Below, piece after piece: positions 1 through 8,913 of a stretch of DNA of 64,000 nucleotides. Both the position numbers and the translations under genes were made by a program. Where the stretch lies: positions 1 through 64,000 of the forward strand of contig CAJCJD010000076.1 of assembly GCA_903970555.1 (NCBI GenBank), given 5' to 3'. The DNA is from Vulcanimicrobiota bacterium. Lineage in GTDB: Bacteria; Pseudomonadota; Gammaproteobacteria; Xanthomonadales; Rhodanobacteraceae. The notes beneath the pieces were generated by a model that worked only from the letters and a program-made list of their open reading frames with translations, was not told the origin of the DNA and made no database searches. Position 1 is the first letter of the stretch; each line of letters starts with the position of its first letter.

Positions 1-1
1 G

Positions 2-217
2 CTGACGCCGGATTCCTCCCGCTTCTGGCCCGCCGACCAGTACAAAGTCGGCATCAGCCCGCCCAGCTACGACAAGCAGTTCGTGCGCGATTACCTGGAA
101 ACTTTGGACTGGAACAAGAAGGCTCCAGGCCCTAACGTTCCCGCCGAAGTGATCGCCGGTACCGCCGCAAAATATGCCGAAGCATTGCAGCGCCTCGCCA
201 ACATCACGTTGACCTGA
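2..217 (+). CDS. purC: Phosphoribosylaminoimidazole-succinocarboxamide synthase, C-terminal fragment
   Basis: This is the last 71 residues of a gene that begins before the window. The peptide opens with LTPDSSRFW, then [15 protein letters not shown] and [10 protein letters not shown], which is the conserved C-terminal part of SAICAR synthetase of the longer type. The enzyme is cytoplasmic and joins aspartate to CAIR with ATP in purine biosynthesis. The TGA is at 215-217 and the next gene starts four bases later, so purC probably leads an operon with the three small membrane-protein genes that follow. The family call rests on these C-terminal motifs only; the catalytic part is not visible. Confidence 0.88.
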   Translation: MTPDSSRFWPADQYKVGISPPSYDKQFVRDYLETLDWNKKAPGPNVPAEVIAGTAAKYAEALQRLANITLT

Positions 218-221
218 TGCG

Positions 222-554
222 ATGAACGCATGGCTTAGCTTGGGCCTGGCGATCGTTGCCGAGGTGATCGCCACCAGTGCGCTGAAAGCCTCCGACGGCT
301 TCAGCCATCTGTGGCCAAGTGTTGTCGTTATCGCCGGCTATGGCATTGCGTTCTTCTGCCTCAGCTTGACCTTGCGACAGATGCCGCTGGGGATTGCCTA
401 CGCGGTGTGGTCGGGCGCAGGCACCGCGTTGATCGCGACGATTGGCGTGCTGGTTTATCGCCAGAAACTCGACCTGCCTGCGATTCTTGGCATTAGCCTG
501 ATCGTCGCAGGTGTGCTGGTACTCAATCTTTTCTCGAAGAGTAGTGCGCACTGA
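222..554 (+). CDS. Small multidrug resistance (SMR/EmrE-type) efflux protein
   Basis: A 110-residue, almost wholly hydrophobic protein with four predicted membrane helices, the usual size and layout of the SMR family of proton-coupled drug/cation exporters. Family signatures are the N-terminal helix with a membrane-embedded acidic residue ([10 protein letters not shown]; Glu14 is the equivalent of EmrE Glu14) and the segment [21 protein letters not shown] proteins act as antiparallel dimers in the inner membrane. It follows purC by 4 bp and its TGA overlaps the ATG of the next gene, so translation is probably coupled. The substrate (toxic cation or guanidinium compounds) cannot be told from sequence alone. 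Confidence 0.93.
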   Translation: MNAWLSLGLAIVAEVIATSALKASDGFSHLWPSVVVIAGYGIAFFCLSLTLRQMPLGIAYAVWSGAGTALIATIGVLVYRQKLDLPAILGISLIVAGVLVLNLFSKSSAH

Positions 555-1045
555 TGTCATCGGACGCATCCGGCGTACGCAGCATGCGCGATTGGCTGGA
601 TAGCTACAGCCAGGATCACCAGCACCCGACGAATCGACTACTGCATTGGATCTGCGTACCGCTGATCGCGTGGAGCGTGATCGCGTTGCTGTGGACGATC
701 CCGGTACCGGAAGCGTTCCTGCACCCCGGCGCATGGGCGGTCTTCGCGATCGTGCTGGCGTTTACCTGGTATTGGAAGCACTCGCATCGTTTAGGTGCTG
801 CGCTCTTGATAGCACTCGCTGCGTTTGCCTTGCTCAGCTACTTCGCATTCCAGCAACTGGGCGCCAGCGAAATGCGTTGGCTTGCATTCGGTATTTTCGT
901 CGTCGCGTGGATCGGCCAATTTATCGGCCATATGCTTGAAGGGCGTCGACCGAGCTTTTTCACCGATCTCGCCTATCTGCTGATCGGACCCGCGTGGCTG
1001 ATGGATAAACTGCTACATCGAATGGGCTTTAAGGAAACCACATGA
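554..1045 (+). CDS. DUF962/Mpo1-like integral membrane protein
   Basis: 163 residues with four or five hydrophobic helices. The N-terminal MRDWLDSYSQDHQHPTNRLLH followed by a membrane helix is the hallmark of the DUF962 family. The yeast member, Mpo1, is a dioxygenase acting on 2-hydroxy fatty acids; conserved His residues (His in DHQHP, LLHWI and FIGHMLEG) are present here and would be the iron ligands. Bacterial members are mostly uncharacterised. Start and stop overlap both neighbours (TGATG upstream, ATGA downstream), so it sits inside an operon. Function in lipid oxidation is by family analogy only. Confidence 0.85.
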   Translation: MSSDASGVRSMRDWLDSYSQDHQHPTNRLLHWICVPLIAWSVIALLWTIPVPEAFLHPGAWAVFAIVLAFTWYWKHSHRLGAALLIALAAFALLSYFAFQQLGASEMRWLAFGIFVVAWIGQFIGHMLEGRRPSFFTDLAYLLIGPAWLMDKLLHRMGFKETT

Positions 1046-1455
1046 CGGGTTTGCTCACGCTGCTCAGCAGCATCATCTGGTGGGTGCTGTACAGCAGCGT
1101 TGGTGCAATCCTTCCGGCGCTGATCGTGTGGATCGTGCTGCGCTGGAGCGAGCGCGCTCCGGTGGTGTTCAATCGCGTTTATCTCGCGTGCCTGGTTTGG
1201 TGCTTGCTCACGCTGCTGATAACGGCCGGTGCTGCCGCGCATGTCGGCGTGATGCATCCACCGTTCGGCCCGTTGATTGCCAGCGGTACATTTCGAGCGT
1301 CGCTTGTGGTGTCGATGCTAATTGGCGTGATCGCGCTGTGGCGGTTGATTCCGCGCGTGGATGCGCGTCGCATTCGAATTGGCAGCGCATGCATTGCGGT
1401 GGCTGCCGTCATGGCGATTAGCTTCGGCGTCCTCACAACGCTAGTCGGCTTGTGA
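1042..1455 (+). CDS. Hypothetical four-helix membrane protein
   Basis: 137 residues, with hydrophobic stretches at roughly 5-28, 45-70, 83-102 and 113-135 that look like four membrane helices, and Arg-rich loops between them (LRWSERAP, RLIPRVDARRIR). No family was recognised. The ATG overlaps the TGA of the DUF962 gene by four bases, which argues for a real, translationally coupled gene at the end of the purC operon. A long GC-rich hairpin follows it at 1462-1489. Confidence 0.75.
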   Translation: MTGLLTLLSSIIWWVLYSSVGAILPALIVWIVLRWSERAPVVFNRVYLACLVWCLLTLLITAGAAAHVGVMHPPFGPLIASGTFRASLVVSMLIGVIALWRLIPRVDARRIRIGSACIAVAAVMAISFGVLTTLVGL

Positions 1456-1461
1456 TCCGCC

Positions 1462-1489
1462 GGCGTCACCCGGAACACCGGGTGACGCC
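1462..1489. terminator. Hairpin between convergent genes
   Basis: A perfect 12-bp stem (GGCGTCACCCGG / CCGGGTGACGCC) with a 4-base loop separates the end of the membrane-protein operon from the stop of transketolase on the other strand. It lacks a clear T-run on either side, so it may be a bidirectional hairpin that blocks read-through or protects 3' ends rather than a canonical intrinsic terminator. Confidence 0.6.
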
Positions 1490-1504
1490 ACAGGGCACTA
1501 TTAC

Positions 1505-3499
1505 TTAGCCGATTACTTTCTTCACGGTGTCGACCACATGGGACACCGTGAAACCGAACTGGTCGAACAGTTTCGGCGCCGGCGCAGACGCACCGAACGT
1601 GGTCATGCCGACCACCGCGCCATCCAGGCCCACGTACTTGCCCCAGAAATCCACACTGGCCGCTTCCACCGCCACGCGCGCACGACACCAGCCCGGCAGC
1701 ACGCCCTCGCGGTATTCCTGCGGCTGTGCGTCGAACAGTTCGGTACATGGCATCGACACTACGCGCACCGGCACATTCTGCTGCGCCAACGTGCGTGCCG
1801 CTTCCATCGCCAACTCCACTTCCGAACCGGTGGCGATCAGGATCGCCTTGAACTTGGTGTCCGCTGGATCGGAAAGCACATAAGCACCGCGCTTAATGTC
1901 CGCGAGTTGCTGCGGCGTGCGCTGCTGATGCTTGAGCGTTTGGCGCGAGAAAATCAGGCACGACGGTGCGCCTTTGCGCTCGATCGCCTCTTTCCATGCA
2001 GCCGCCGATTCCGTCGCATCGCAGGGACGCCAGACGCGGTTGTTCGGAATCAGGCGCAGCGCGGCGAGATGCTCGACAGGCTGGTGCGTGGGGCCGTCTT
2101 CGCCCAAGCCAATGGAATCGTGCGTGTAGACGTGGATGACATGCGCGGGAATCAGGCAGCTCATGCGCACTGCGTTGCGCGCATAGTCGGAGAACACCAG
2201 GAAGGTGCCGTCATACGGAAGGAAGCCGCCATGCAGTGCGAGACCGTTGGCGATGGCGCTCATGCCGAATTCGCGTACGCCGTAATGCACGTAGTTGCCA
2301 TCGGGGCCGGTGATGTTCTTGCTGCCCTTCCACATGGTGAGGTTGGAACCGGCAAGATCGGCCGAACCGCCAACCAATTCCGGCAGCAACGGACCGAACG
2401 CGTCGAGCGTCATCTGCGACGCTTTGCGCGAGGCGACATCCGGGCCATCGGCCTGCAATTTTTCGACGTATGCCTGCGACTTGCTCGCCCAATCTTTCGG
2501 CAATTCGCCGGCAATGCGGCGACGGAATTCGGCAGCGAGTTCGGGATAGGCCGCTTCGTACTTGGCGAAGGTTTCGTTCCACTTCTGCTCGCGCGCGGCG
2601 CCGGCTTTCTTCGCATCCCAGCCAGCGTAGATCTCGGCGGGGATTTCGAATGGAGGATGACGCCAGTCGAGCACATCGCGTGCCGCGGCGACTTCATCTT
2701 TGCCTAGTGCGGCGCCGTGCGACTCTTCCTTGCCTTGCTTGTGCGGCGCGCCGAAGCCGATGATGGTTTTGCAAATCACCAGCGTGGGCTTTTCGCTCTG
2801 GGACGTGGCTTGAGCCAATGCTTTCTTCACCGCTTCGGCATCGTGGCCGTCGACCACGCCGATCACGTTCCAGCCGTAGGCTTCGAAACGCTTGGTCGTG
2901 TCGTCGGTGAACCAGCCTTCCACTTCACCGTCGATGGAGATGTTGTTGTCGTCGTAGATCGCGACCAGCTTGCCCAGCTTCCAGGTACCGGCGAGCGACG
3001 CCACTTCGTGAGAGATGCCTTCCATCAGGCAACCGTCGCCGACGAACACGTAGGTGTGATGGTCGACGATGGTGTGATCGGGGCGATTGAAGTGCGCGGC
3101 CAGCACCTTCTCCGCCAGCGCGAAGCCGACCGAGTTGGCCAGACCCTGCCCCAGCGGACCGGTGGTGGTTTCCACGCCTGCCGTGTCGGCGGCTTCCGGA
3201 TGACCCGGCGTCTTGGAATGCAGCTGGCGGAAACGCTTGAGCTCGGCCATCGGCAGATCAAAGCCGGTGAGGTGCAGCAGCGCGTACTGCAGCATCGAGC
3301 CGTGGCCGTTGGAGAGCACGAAACGATCGCGATTAGGCCACTTGGGGTTGCCTGGGTTGAACTGCAGGAAGTCGTTCCACAGCACCTCGGCGATATCGGC
3401 CATGCCCATGGGCATGCCCGGATGGCCCGAATTGGCTGCCTCCACGGCATCCATGGCTAGGGCGCGGACGGCGTTGGCGAGTTCGCGGCGCGTGGTCAT
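1505..3499 (-). CDS. tkt: Transketolase
   Basis: 664 residues, the normal length for bacterial transketolase. This thiamine-diphosphate enzyme moves two-carbon ketol units in the pentose phosphate pathway. Visible motifs are the N-terminal [20 protein letters not shown], the ThDP/Mg signature beginning [12 protein letters not shown] with DDNNISIDG about 25 residues later, [15 protein letters not shown], and in the pyrimidine domain [16 protein letters not shown]. The C-terminal domain is complete ([18 protein letters not shown]). The start at 3499 (MTTRREL) has GGAG about 10 bases upstream. It heads the group of central carbon genes in this region but is transcribed alone, with the outer-membrane protein gene divergent from it. 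Confidence 0.97.
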   Translation of the reverse strand: MTTRRELANAVRALAMDAVEAANSGHPGMPMGMADIAEVLWNDFLQFNPGNPKWPNRDRFVLSNGHGSMLQYALLHLTGFDLPMAELKRFRQLHSKTPGHPEAADTAGVETTTGPLGQGLANSVGFALAEKVLAAHFNRPDHTIVDHHTYVFVGDGCLMEGISHEVASLAGTWKLGKLVAIYDDNNISIDGEVEGWFTDDTTKRFEAYGWNVIGVVDGHDAEAVKKALAQATSQSEKPTLVICKTIIGFGAPHKQGKEESHGAALGKDEVAAARDVLDWRHPPFEIPAEIYAGWDAKKAGAAREQKWNETFAKYEAAYPELAAEFRRRIAGELPKDWASKSQAYVEKLQADGPDVASRKASQMTLDAFGPLLPELVGGSADLAGSNLTMWKGSKNITGPDGNYVHYGVREFGMSAIANGLALHGGFLPYDGTFLVFSDYARNAVRMSCLIPAHVIHVYTHDSIGLGEDGPTHQPVEHLAALRLIPNNRVWRPCDATESAAAWKEAIERKGAPSCLIFSRQTLKHQQRTPQQLADIKRGAYVLSDPADTKFKAILIATGSEVELAMEAARTLAQQNVPVRVVSMPCTELFDAQPQEYREGVLPGWCRARVAVEAASVDFWGKYVGLDGAVVGMTTFGASAPAPKLFDQFGFTVSHVVDTVKKVIG

Positions 3500-3612
3500 C
3501 AGGCAGTTCTCCAGGGCAGGCGGCTAGGTAAAGGCGCCATTGTCGCCGATCGACATCGAACTGTCGCCACATCGGCGGCCATCCACACAACATTCGCCCA
3601 CCAATCAAGTGG

Positions 3613-3640
3613 TTGACATTAACACCCGCTTAATACTGTA
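3613..3640 (+). promoter_or_regulatory. Candidate promoter of the outer-membrane protein gene
   Basis: An exact -35 hexamer TTGACA (3613-3618) lies in the 277-bp tkt/omp divergent region. It is followed by an A/T-rich TTAATACTGT that could supply a -10 element (TACTGT at 15-bp spacing, shorter than the optimal 17). The -10 assignment is weak, so this is a candidate only. Confidence 0.35.
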
Positions 3641-3776
3641 CCTCTCGGTATTGAAACCCTTCAGGGCCCTCCCCATCTAATCGCCAGGCACCGACAACGA
3701 GCGGATGCCCGGCCGCGGCTTTACCTCTCCCCAAGGCGCCACGACCCGGATACAGACAAGAATTAAGGAATCCCCC

Positions 3777-4379
3777 ATGAAAAAGACGTTGCTTGCTATT
3801 GCCCTCGCTACTGCTGGTTTGGCCATCGTTCCCGCCGCCTTCGCCCAGACCGCCCCCACCCAAACGGCCCAGCAGGGCTGGTATGTCGGTGCAGAAGCCG
3901 GCTACGGCCAGGTGAACAAGGGCCCGTATGACAACCAGGGCAATTACATCGGTGGCATCAAGGGCGGTTACCGCTTCGCCATCAACCCGGAAGCCTCGGT
4001 TGGTGTGGAAGCTGGCTACCAGTATCTGGGCCTGATCGACGCCAAGGGCGCCAATAACGTGTCTTCGGATCGCGGCCGACTGCATGGTCCGACCCTGGGC
4101 GCAAACCTGCGTTGGAACTTCAATCCCGAGTGGTACGCCGAAGTTCGTGCCGGCGCATTCTATGCGCAGGGTCAGGGCCTGACTGGCGCTTTTGACGCTT
4201 CCAACCAACGCTTCGAGCGCGTTCGCCCCTACGCTGGCGTGGGCCTGGGTTACAACATCACTCAGAACTGGAGCGTTGGCGTGAACTACAACTACTACGA
4301 CGCTACCAGCCGCGGTGGTGACAACGGTGTGCGTTTGGACACCAACGCCGTCACGGTCGCTGCGGAATATCGCTTCTGA
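3777..4379 (+). CDS. OmpA-like outer-membrane beta-barrel protein
   Basis: 200 residues from the ATG at 3777, which has AAGGA about 8 bases upstream and begins a clear signal peptide (MKKTLLAIALATAGLAIVPAAFA, cleavage after AFA). The mature protein has alternating aromatic/polar strands (GWYVGAEAGYGQVNKG, GGIKGGYRFAINPEASVGVEAGYQYLG, YAGVGLGYNITQNWSVGVNYNYYD) and ends in Phe (VAAEYRF), the usual terminal residue of Gram-negative barrels recognised by the BAM complex. About eight strands fit, like the OmpA N-terminal domain or OmpW/OmpX; there is no peptidoglycan-binding domain. It is a single gene ended by a strong terminator, so it is probably expressed on its own. Substrate and function are unknown. 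Confidence 0.9.
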   Translation: MKKTLLAIALATAGLAIVPAAFAQTAPTQTAQQGWYVGAEAGYGQVNKGPYDNQGNYIGGIKGGYRFAINPEASVGVEAGYQYLGLIDAKGANNVSSDRGRLHGPTLGANLRWNFNPEWYAEVRAGAFYAQGQGLTGAFDASNQRFERVRPYAGVGLGYNITQNWSVGVNYNYYDATSRGGDNGVRLDTNAVTVAAEYRF

Positions 4380-4430
4380 TCGCAGTTGCTTGGTCGCATC
4401 GACGACGTCGTATGGTCGATGTCGAAACGG

Positions 4431-4459
4431 AAAGGGCGCCTTCAAGGCGCCCTTTCTTA
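4431..4459 (+). terminator. Rho-independent terminator of omp gene
   Basis: Perfect 10-bp stem AAAGGGCGCC / GGCGCCCTTT with a TTCAA loop, followed by TCTTATTT. It lies between the omp gene and the convergent aldolase gene and could act in both directions, but the T-rich side favours the plus strand. Confidence 0.85.
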
Positions 4460-4485
4460 TTTGCATAGCTCGTTAGAGCGAGCGA

Positions 4486-5490
4486 TCAACCTTTCCACTG
4501 ACCCAGCGCGGCCAGACCATTGTCCTTGGCGCGAGCGGAGACGGTTTTCTGTGCTTCGGCGTAGTTGCCCTTCATGTCTTTCGACCAGAGCTTCAACGCA
4601 GCCTGCTGCATGGCGCGGCCATAGGAGAACGACAGCGGCCACGGATGCGGGCCCATGCGGTTCATCGCATTGAGATGCGCGGTGGACTGCTCGTCGCTCT
4701 GACCACCCGAAAGGAACACGATACCCGGCAGCGTGGCCGGCACGGTGGTTTTCAGCACGCGCACGGTCGCTTCGGCGACTTCTTCGACGCTGGCCTGCTC
4801 GTCCGATTCCTTGCCCGGAATCACCATGCTGGTCTTCAGGATGGTGCCTTCCAGCAGCACGTTCTGCTCGTACAGCGCGTTGAACAAGCTGCGCAGCACG
4901 GCTTCGTGTACTTCGTAGCTCACTTCGATGGTGTGGTCGCCATCCATGATCACTTCCGGCTCGACCATCGGCACCAGACCAGCTTCCTGGCACAGCGCGG
5001 CATAACGAGCCAGCGCATGGCAGTTGGCTTCGATCGCGGTGGAGCTGGGGTTGTCTTCGCTGATGTTGATCACCGCGCGCCACTTGGCGAACTGGGCGCC
5101 GAGCTTGACGTATTCGGCCAGACGCTCGCGCAGGCCATCGAGGCCTTCGGTGACTACGTCGCCCGGGAAACCGGCCAGCGGCACCGGACCCTTGTCGACC
5201 TTGATGCCCGGGATGATGCCGTTCTTCTTCATCACCTGGGTAAAGGGAACGCCGTCCTTGGTGGACTGACGGATCGTCTCGTCGTACAGGATCGCACCGG
5301 AAATGTGGTCGGCGAGGTTCGGCGAGGTGAGCAGCAGCTCGCGGTACGCGCGACGGTTCTCTTCGGTGTTTTCGATGCCGACCGCCTCGAAGCGCTTCTT
5401 GATGGTGTTGGTCGACTCATCGATGGCGATGATGCCCTTACCGGGCGCGACCATCGCCAGGGCGATGCTCTCGAGATCTTCAATGCTCAT
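4486..5490 (-). CDS. fba: Class I fructose-bisphosphate aldolase
   Basis: 334 residues from the ATG at 5490 (MSIEDLESIALAMVAPGKG), which has GGAG about 8 bases upstream; a longer in-frame start 13 codons earlier has no such support. It cleaves fructose 1,6-bisphosphate to DHAP and glyceraldehyde 3-phosphate through a Schiff base. Visible class I features are GIIAIDEST near residue 20, KWRAVINI near 136, MVEPEV near 175 and the active-site lysine in LLEGTILKTSM (about Lys219). Most proteobacteria use the metal-dependent class II enzyme; the eukaryote-like class I form is typical of xanthomonads. It lies among pyk, gap and tkt. The C-terminus lacks the terminal Tyr of muscle aldolase. Confidence 0.95.
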   Translation of the reverse strand: MSIEDLESIALAMVAPGKGIIAIDESTNTIKKRFEAVGIENTEENRRAYRELLLTSPNLADHISGAILYDETIRQSTKDGVPFTQVMKKNGIIPGIKVDKGPVPLAGFPGDVVTEGLDGLRERLAEYVKLGAQFAKWRAVINISEDNPSSTAIEANCHALARYAALCQEAGLVPMVEPEVIMDGDHTIEVSYEVHEAVLRSLFNALYEQNVLLEGTILKTSMVIPGKESDEQASVEEVAEATVRVLKTTVPATLPGIVFLSGGQSDEQSTAHLNAMNRMGPHPWPLSFSYGRAMQQAALKLWSKDMKGNYAEAQKTVSARAKDNGLAALGQWKG

Positions 5491-5630
5491 GGGACGACTC
5501 CGTAAAACGTAGGCGGCATGGAACCGCAAGGGAGGGATCCACCCGTGCGGGCGGTCGGATTGAAAGAGCGCGATTATAGACCCATCCGGCCCGGGCGGGC
5601 CCGAGGCCGGGGGAGTCGCGGCCTGTCAGA

Positions 5631-6077
5631 TCAACCCTGACCGAAGCCCGTGAGCTTGCAGGGGGCCATCAGCGCGGCCTGCTGGGCATTGTCGTCCGGC
5701 GAATTGAACGGGACGATGTAGTACGTAGCGACCGGATTTTCGTTCTTGTTGGTCAAGGACGGCCCATAGCGGAACTTGGACACCGCGCTGATCGCGGCTT
5801 TGCCCAAGTCACTGGGCGGCATCACTTTCGCGACCTGGAGATTCATCGGCACACCGTCGGTGCCGATGGTGTAGGTGACCGCCACGCAGCCCGGCTTATA
5901 GATGTTCACGCCGCTGTTGGGCACATCCACCGAAATGCTGCCCTGATTGAGCAGGAGCCAATAGTTGGACAACTGCTCCGGCGCCACCTGACGCGTTTGC
6001 TGCGCCATGGCCGGCATGCCGGCGGCTAGGAGGGTGGCGACCAGCAGGGATTGGCCGAGACGATTCATCGTGCGCAT
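5631..6077 (-). CDS. Secreted protein with a TonB C-terminal-like domain
   Basis: 148 residues. The start at 6077 (MRTMNRLG) is fixed by GGAGGT six bases upstream. A signal peptide ends near MPAMAQQ. The rest resembles the TonB C-terminal fold: GCVAVTYTIGTDGVPMNLQVAKVMPPSDLGKAAISAVSKFRYGPSL split as an extended beta-alpha-beta unit, with the usual V-x-Y-x-I-x-x-D-G pattern and an FRYGP-like end in place of WxFxPA. It has no membrane anchor and no Pro-rich spacer, so it cannot be a classical energy transducer. It is probably a free periplasmic protein, role unknown. It is followed by no exbB/exbD and lies between fba and pyk on the same strand. Confidence 0.8.
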   Translation of the reverse strand: MRTMNRLGQSLLVATLLAAGMPAMAQQTRQVAPEQLSNYWLLLNQGSISVDVPNSGVNIYKPGCVAVTYTIGTDGVPMNLQVAKVMPPSDLGKAAISAVSKFRYGPSLTNKNENPVATYYIVPFNSPDDNAQQAALMAPCKLTGFGQG

Positions 6078-6163
6078 GGCATACCTCCGATGTATAGCTG
6101 TGGGGAGCGAGAGGTAGTCTAGCCAACCCGCAGCGCAACGGCGCTACGGGTCGACGTCCCTAG

Positions 6164-7636
6164 TTACAGATCGCGCAGGCTTTCCACCACGCCTTCCGCA
6201 CCAACCGAAAGCAGCTTGAGCGTATTGGTGCCGCCACCGCGACCGATATGGTCGCCGTGGGTCAGCACCACACGATCGCCTTCGGACAGCTTGCCTGCGA
6301 CAAACAACTGGCGCACGGCTTCGCGTGCCGACACCGCAGGGTTCAAGGTATCGTGGGTGAACTTCACCGGTTGCACGTCGCGCAACATCAGCATGCGGCG
6401 ACGGGCATCGTCGAAGGGCGACAACGCATAGATCGGCACGGAGCTGCGATAGCGCGACAGCCACTGCGCCGTAGCACCGGATTCCGTCAACGCCACGATC
6501 GCGCGCACGCCGATTTCGCTGGCGAGCAGCATGGCCGCCAACGCAATGGCCTGATCGGTGCGATCAAGACGATGTCCGGCGGTGGTGAGATCTTCCTTCG
6601 GTTCGAACTGGCGTTCGGCACCGAGGCAAATGCGACGCAGCGCGGCGACGGCTTTATCTGGATGCGCGCCCGCGGCCGATTCTTCGGACAGCATCACCGC
6701 ATCGGTGCCGTCGATGACCGCGTTGGCCACGTCAAGCACTTCGGCACGCGTCGGAATCGGCGAACGCACCATCGATTGCAGCATCTGCGTGGCGGTGATC
6801 ACCGCGCGGTTGCGCTGCACTGCCTCACGGATGATTTTTTTCTGCAGGCCAGGCAGCTCGGCATCGCCGATTTCCACGCCCAGATCGCCGCGCGCCACCA
6901 TCACGACATCGGAGGCGTCGATGATTTCGCCAAGCACTGGAATCGCATCGGCGCGCTCGATCTTCGCCACCAGCGACGCATTGCCGCCAGCCTCATGCAA
7001 CAAGCGCCGCGCCAAGTCCATGTCGGCGCCGGTACGCACGAACGACACCGCGAGAAAATCCGCGCCGATCTCGGCGGCCAACTTAATGTCGGCCTTGTCT
7101 TTCTCCGACAAGGCGCTGACGGAGAGACCGCCGCCTTGACGATTCAAACCTTTGCGATCGGACAGCTTGCCGCCGATCAGCACAAGGCAGCGCACTTCGG
7201 TGCCGATCACTTCGCGCACCGTCAGGGCGACGAGTCCATCGTCGAGCAACAAAACGTCGCCGGCCTTTACGTCATGGGGAAGACCCAGGTAGCTCACACC
7301 CACACGGTGGATGTCGCCCAGCGGCGCGTCAGCGCGGCAGTCCAACACGAACGGCTCGCCGTCGCGCAATTCAATCGGGCCATTGGCGAAGCGCTCGACA
7401 CGAATCTTCGGGCCCTGCAGGTCGGCCAGAATGCCTACCTCGCATCCAACCTTCTCCGCCACCTTGCGCACGGCGGCGGCTCTGGCGCGGTGATCGTCGG
7501 ACTGACCATGGGAGAGGTTGAGGCGTACAACATTCACGCCTTCGGCAATGATTTTTTCGAGCATCCCTGGTGCGTCGGTAGCGGGGCCCAGGGTGGCAAC
7601 AATCTTGGTACGGCGGGAATGAGTATCGGTAGTCAT
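6164..7636 (-). CDS. pyk: Pyruvate kinase
   Basis: 490 residues, the usual length. It transfers phosphate from phosphoenolpyruvate to ADP in the last step of glycolysis. It opens with SRRTKIVATLGPATDAPGML and contains NVVRLNLSHG, ILADLQGPKIRVERF, the active-site block around VAKIERADAI with MVARGDLGVEIGDAELP (Lys and the metal-binding Glu/Asp), and ITATQMLQSM (near 285) with RAEVLDVANAVIDGTDAVMLS. The C-terminal regulatory domain is present (VVLTHGDHIGRGGGTNTLKL). It is preceded by about 415 bp without a gene, in which two direct repeats sit close to the start. Confidence 0.97.
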   Translation of the reverse strand: MTTDTHSRRTKIVATLGPATDAPGMLEKIIAEGVNVVRLNLSHGQSDDHRARAAAVRKVAEKVGCEVGILADLQGPKIRVERFANGPIELRDGEPFVLDCRADAPLGDIHRVGVSYLGLPHDVKAGDVLLLDDGLVALTVREVIGTEVRCLVLIGGKLSDRKGLNRQGGGLSVSALSEKDKADIKLAAEIGADFLAVSFVRTGADMDLARRLLHEAGGNASLVAKIERADAIPVLGEIIDASDVVMVARGDLGVEIGDAELPGLQKKIIREAVQRNRAVITATQMLQSMVRSPIPTRAEVLDVANAVIDGTDAVMLSEESAAGAHPDKAVAALRRICLGAERQFEPKEDLTTAGHRLDRTDQAIALAAMLLASEIGVRAIVALTESGATAQWLSRYRSSVPIYALSPFDDARRRMLMLRDVQPVKFTHDTLNPAVSAREAVRQLFVAGKLSEGDRVVLTHGDHIGRGGGTNTLKLLSVGAEGVVESLRDL

Positions 7637-8051
7637 CGCTTAAGTTTTCACAGTCGTTCATGGAGCCTACCAGAACTTCACGGCGACTCGGCAATGTCAT
7701 GGCTATGCAATCGAATGCAATCGCACCGTGATGCATTGCCGCACGGAATTTCATCATTAAATAGATGGATAAACGTAAATCGGTCTTGACCTGCAAGCGA
7801 AGCTGATTGCTTTCGCACACATGCTGGGGACGACCCGCTCACAGACTCATCAATACTGTCGCGCATGGTTTGAAGCTTAGAGATCGGCCTGTTCGACGCA
7901 CGCTCACGTGGTGCAAACGTAGCCTTCCTTGCACGTGGCGAACAGGCGTTCGCAGCCGAGCGCACGGCTTCCAACAGAGAAACGGCGGCGAGGGCCAACT
8001 GGTGTTGAAGCCTCTCCGAGGAAAGGCTTCACGCGAAGCAAGCGCTAACCG
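7637..8051. other. Intergenic region upstream of pyk
   Basis: About 415 bp with no convincing gene: the short open frames here lack ribosome sites and family resemblance. The part next to pyk (7700-7800) is richer in A/T than its surroundings and probably carries the pyk promoter. The far end holds an imperfect hairpin (GAAGCCT ... AGGCTTC near 8007-8030) that could end the nuclease transcript. No tRNA or riboswitch shape was recognised. Confidence 0.5.
7705..7723. repeat. Tandem 9-bp direct repeat upstream of pyk
   Basis: ATGCAATCG occurs at 7705-7713 and again at 7715-7723, a 10-bp period (one helical turn), and a related ATGCATTGC follows at 7731. It lies 69 to 95 bp upstream of the pyk start. 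Such helical-phase repeats can be activator or repressor sites, but no known motif was matched. Confidence 0.4.
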
Positions 8052-8861
8052 TTACCCGTTTTGCAGCGCGATATTCAGCACTTCAGCCAACCGCCTTCCC
8101 GCTTCGCGCAGGCGGCTGTCGGCCACTGGCAGTTCGGCGTCGATGTAGGCCTGATCGATCTTGTGATTGGCCGGATAGATGTTCCGCGTGATTTGGCAGG
8201 ATTCTTCCGCCCATTGCGCAGGCGGATTGTCGAGCGGCGCGATCGCGGGCGGCAGGGGCGCGAAACCTTCGCCATCCAGCATGTTCGCGTAGGCCTTCCA
8301 ATCAAGATTCCGAGTACTGAGCAAACCCGAATCCCACACGCGGTGCAGGTTCATGCCCTGTCCCTGGAACTGCACCTGGTATTTATTGCCGCCGGCATCC
8401 TGCTGGTAGTTCGCGTGCAGAGGCTGGTGAATATCGCCGATGAAGTGCACCACGAATTTCAGCGCCTGCAAGCGCGCCTCATCCGGCTGGCTGCGGTCGC
8501 TCAGGATCTCGGTGTAGTGCTCGATGCCTTCAACCACGCACTGGCCATCTTTGCAGTCGCGCGGCGGGGTATAGGTGCAATCGCCGTCGAAATCGATGTA
8601 ATGCTTCGCGCGCGTCTGTTTCCACAGATCCTGCTGCTTGGGATCGTTGCGGATCTCGTCCGGCCAGCTGGCGATGTCGGCCAGCGACTGCGTGTGATCC
8701 AACGCCAACAGATGCTCCACTTCCGCCTTGGCGGCAGGGCTCAAGTGACGCTGCGCCAGTTCGGCCACCACGCTGTGTCCGAGCGGGCCCCATGCCTGAG
8801 CAACGGGCGCGATGGCGAGGGTGACGAACAAAGCGGCAGCGATGCGGCGTAGGGGAAACAT
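8052..8861 (-). CDS. S1/P1 nuclease family protein
   Basis: 269 residues from the ATG at 8861. A signal peptide (MFPLRRIAAALFVTLAIAPVAQA) is followed by WGPLGHSVVAELAQRHL; the Trp at the mature N-terminus and the nearby His are zinc ligands in this family, so cleavage right before Trp24 makes the active site. Further trinuclear-zinc residues are in DIASWPDEIR, KHYIDFDGD, VHFIGDIHQPLHA (near residue 150) and NLHRVWDSGLL. These periplasmic or secreted enzymes degrade single-stranded DNA/RNA and remove 3'-phosphates, which may serve nutrient scavenging. It stands alone on the minus strand, 52 bp downstream of the osmC-like gene. Confidence 0.93.
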   Translation of the reverse strand: MFPLRRIAAALFVTLAIAPVAQAWGPLGHSVVAELAQRHLSPAAKAEVEHLLALDHTQSLADIASWPDEIRNDPKQQDLWKQTRAKHYIDFDGDCTYTPPRDCKDGQCVVEGIEHYTEILSDRSQPDEARLQALKFVVHFIGDIHQPLHANYQQDAGGNKYQVQFQGQGMNLHRVWDSGLLSTRNLDWKAYANMLDGEGFAPLPPAIAPLDNPPAQWAEESCQITRNIYPANHKIDQAYIDAELPVADSRLREAGRRLAEVLNIALQNG

Positions 8862-8913
8862 GCGGAGCGTCCGGAGTGGGAAGCCCCGCATCTTGCCACA
8901 GCGCCTATGACAG

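Noticed and set aside
1538-2707. A 389-codon open frame on the plus strand opposite transketolase
   Set aside because: It is antisense to tkt, has Arg/His-rich low-information composition and no family motif; such frames are expected in GC-rich genes.
6248-7789. A 513-codon plus-strand frame opposite pyruvate kinase
   Set aside because: Antisense to an unmistakable pyk gene, His- and Gln-rich, without a ribosome site or domain.
7678-7998. A possible 106-residue gene upstream of pyk
   Set aside because: No ribosome site, no known domain, and it overlaps the likely pyk promoter.
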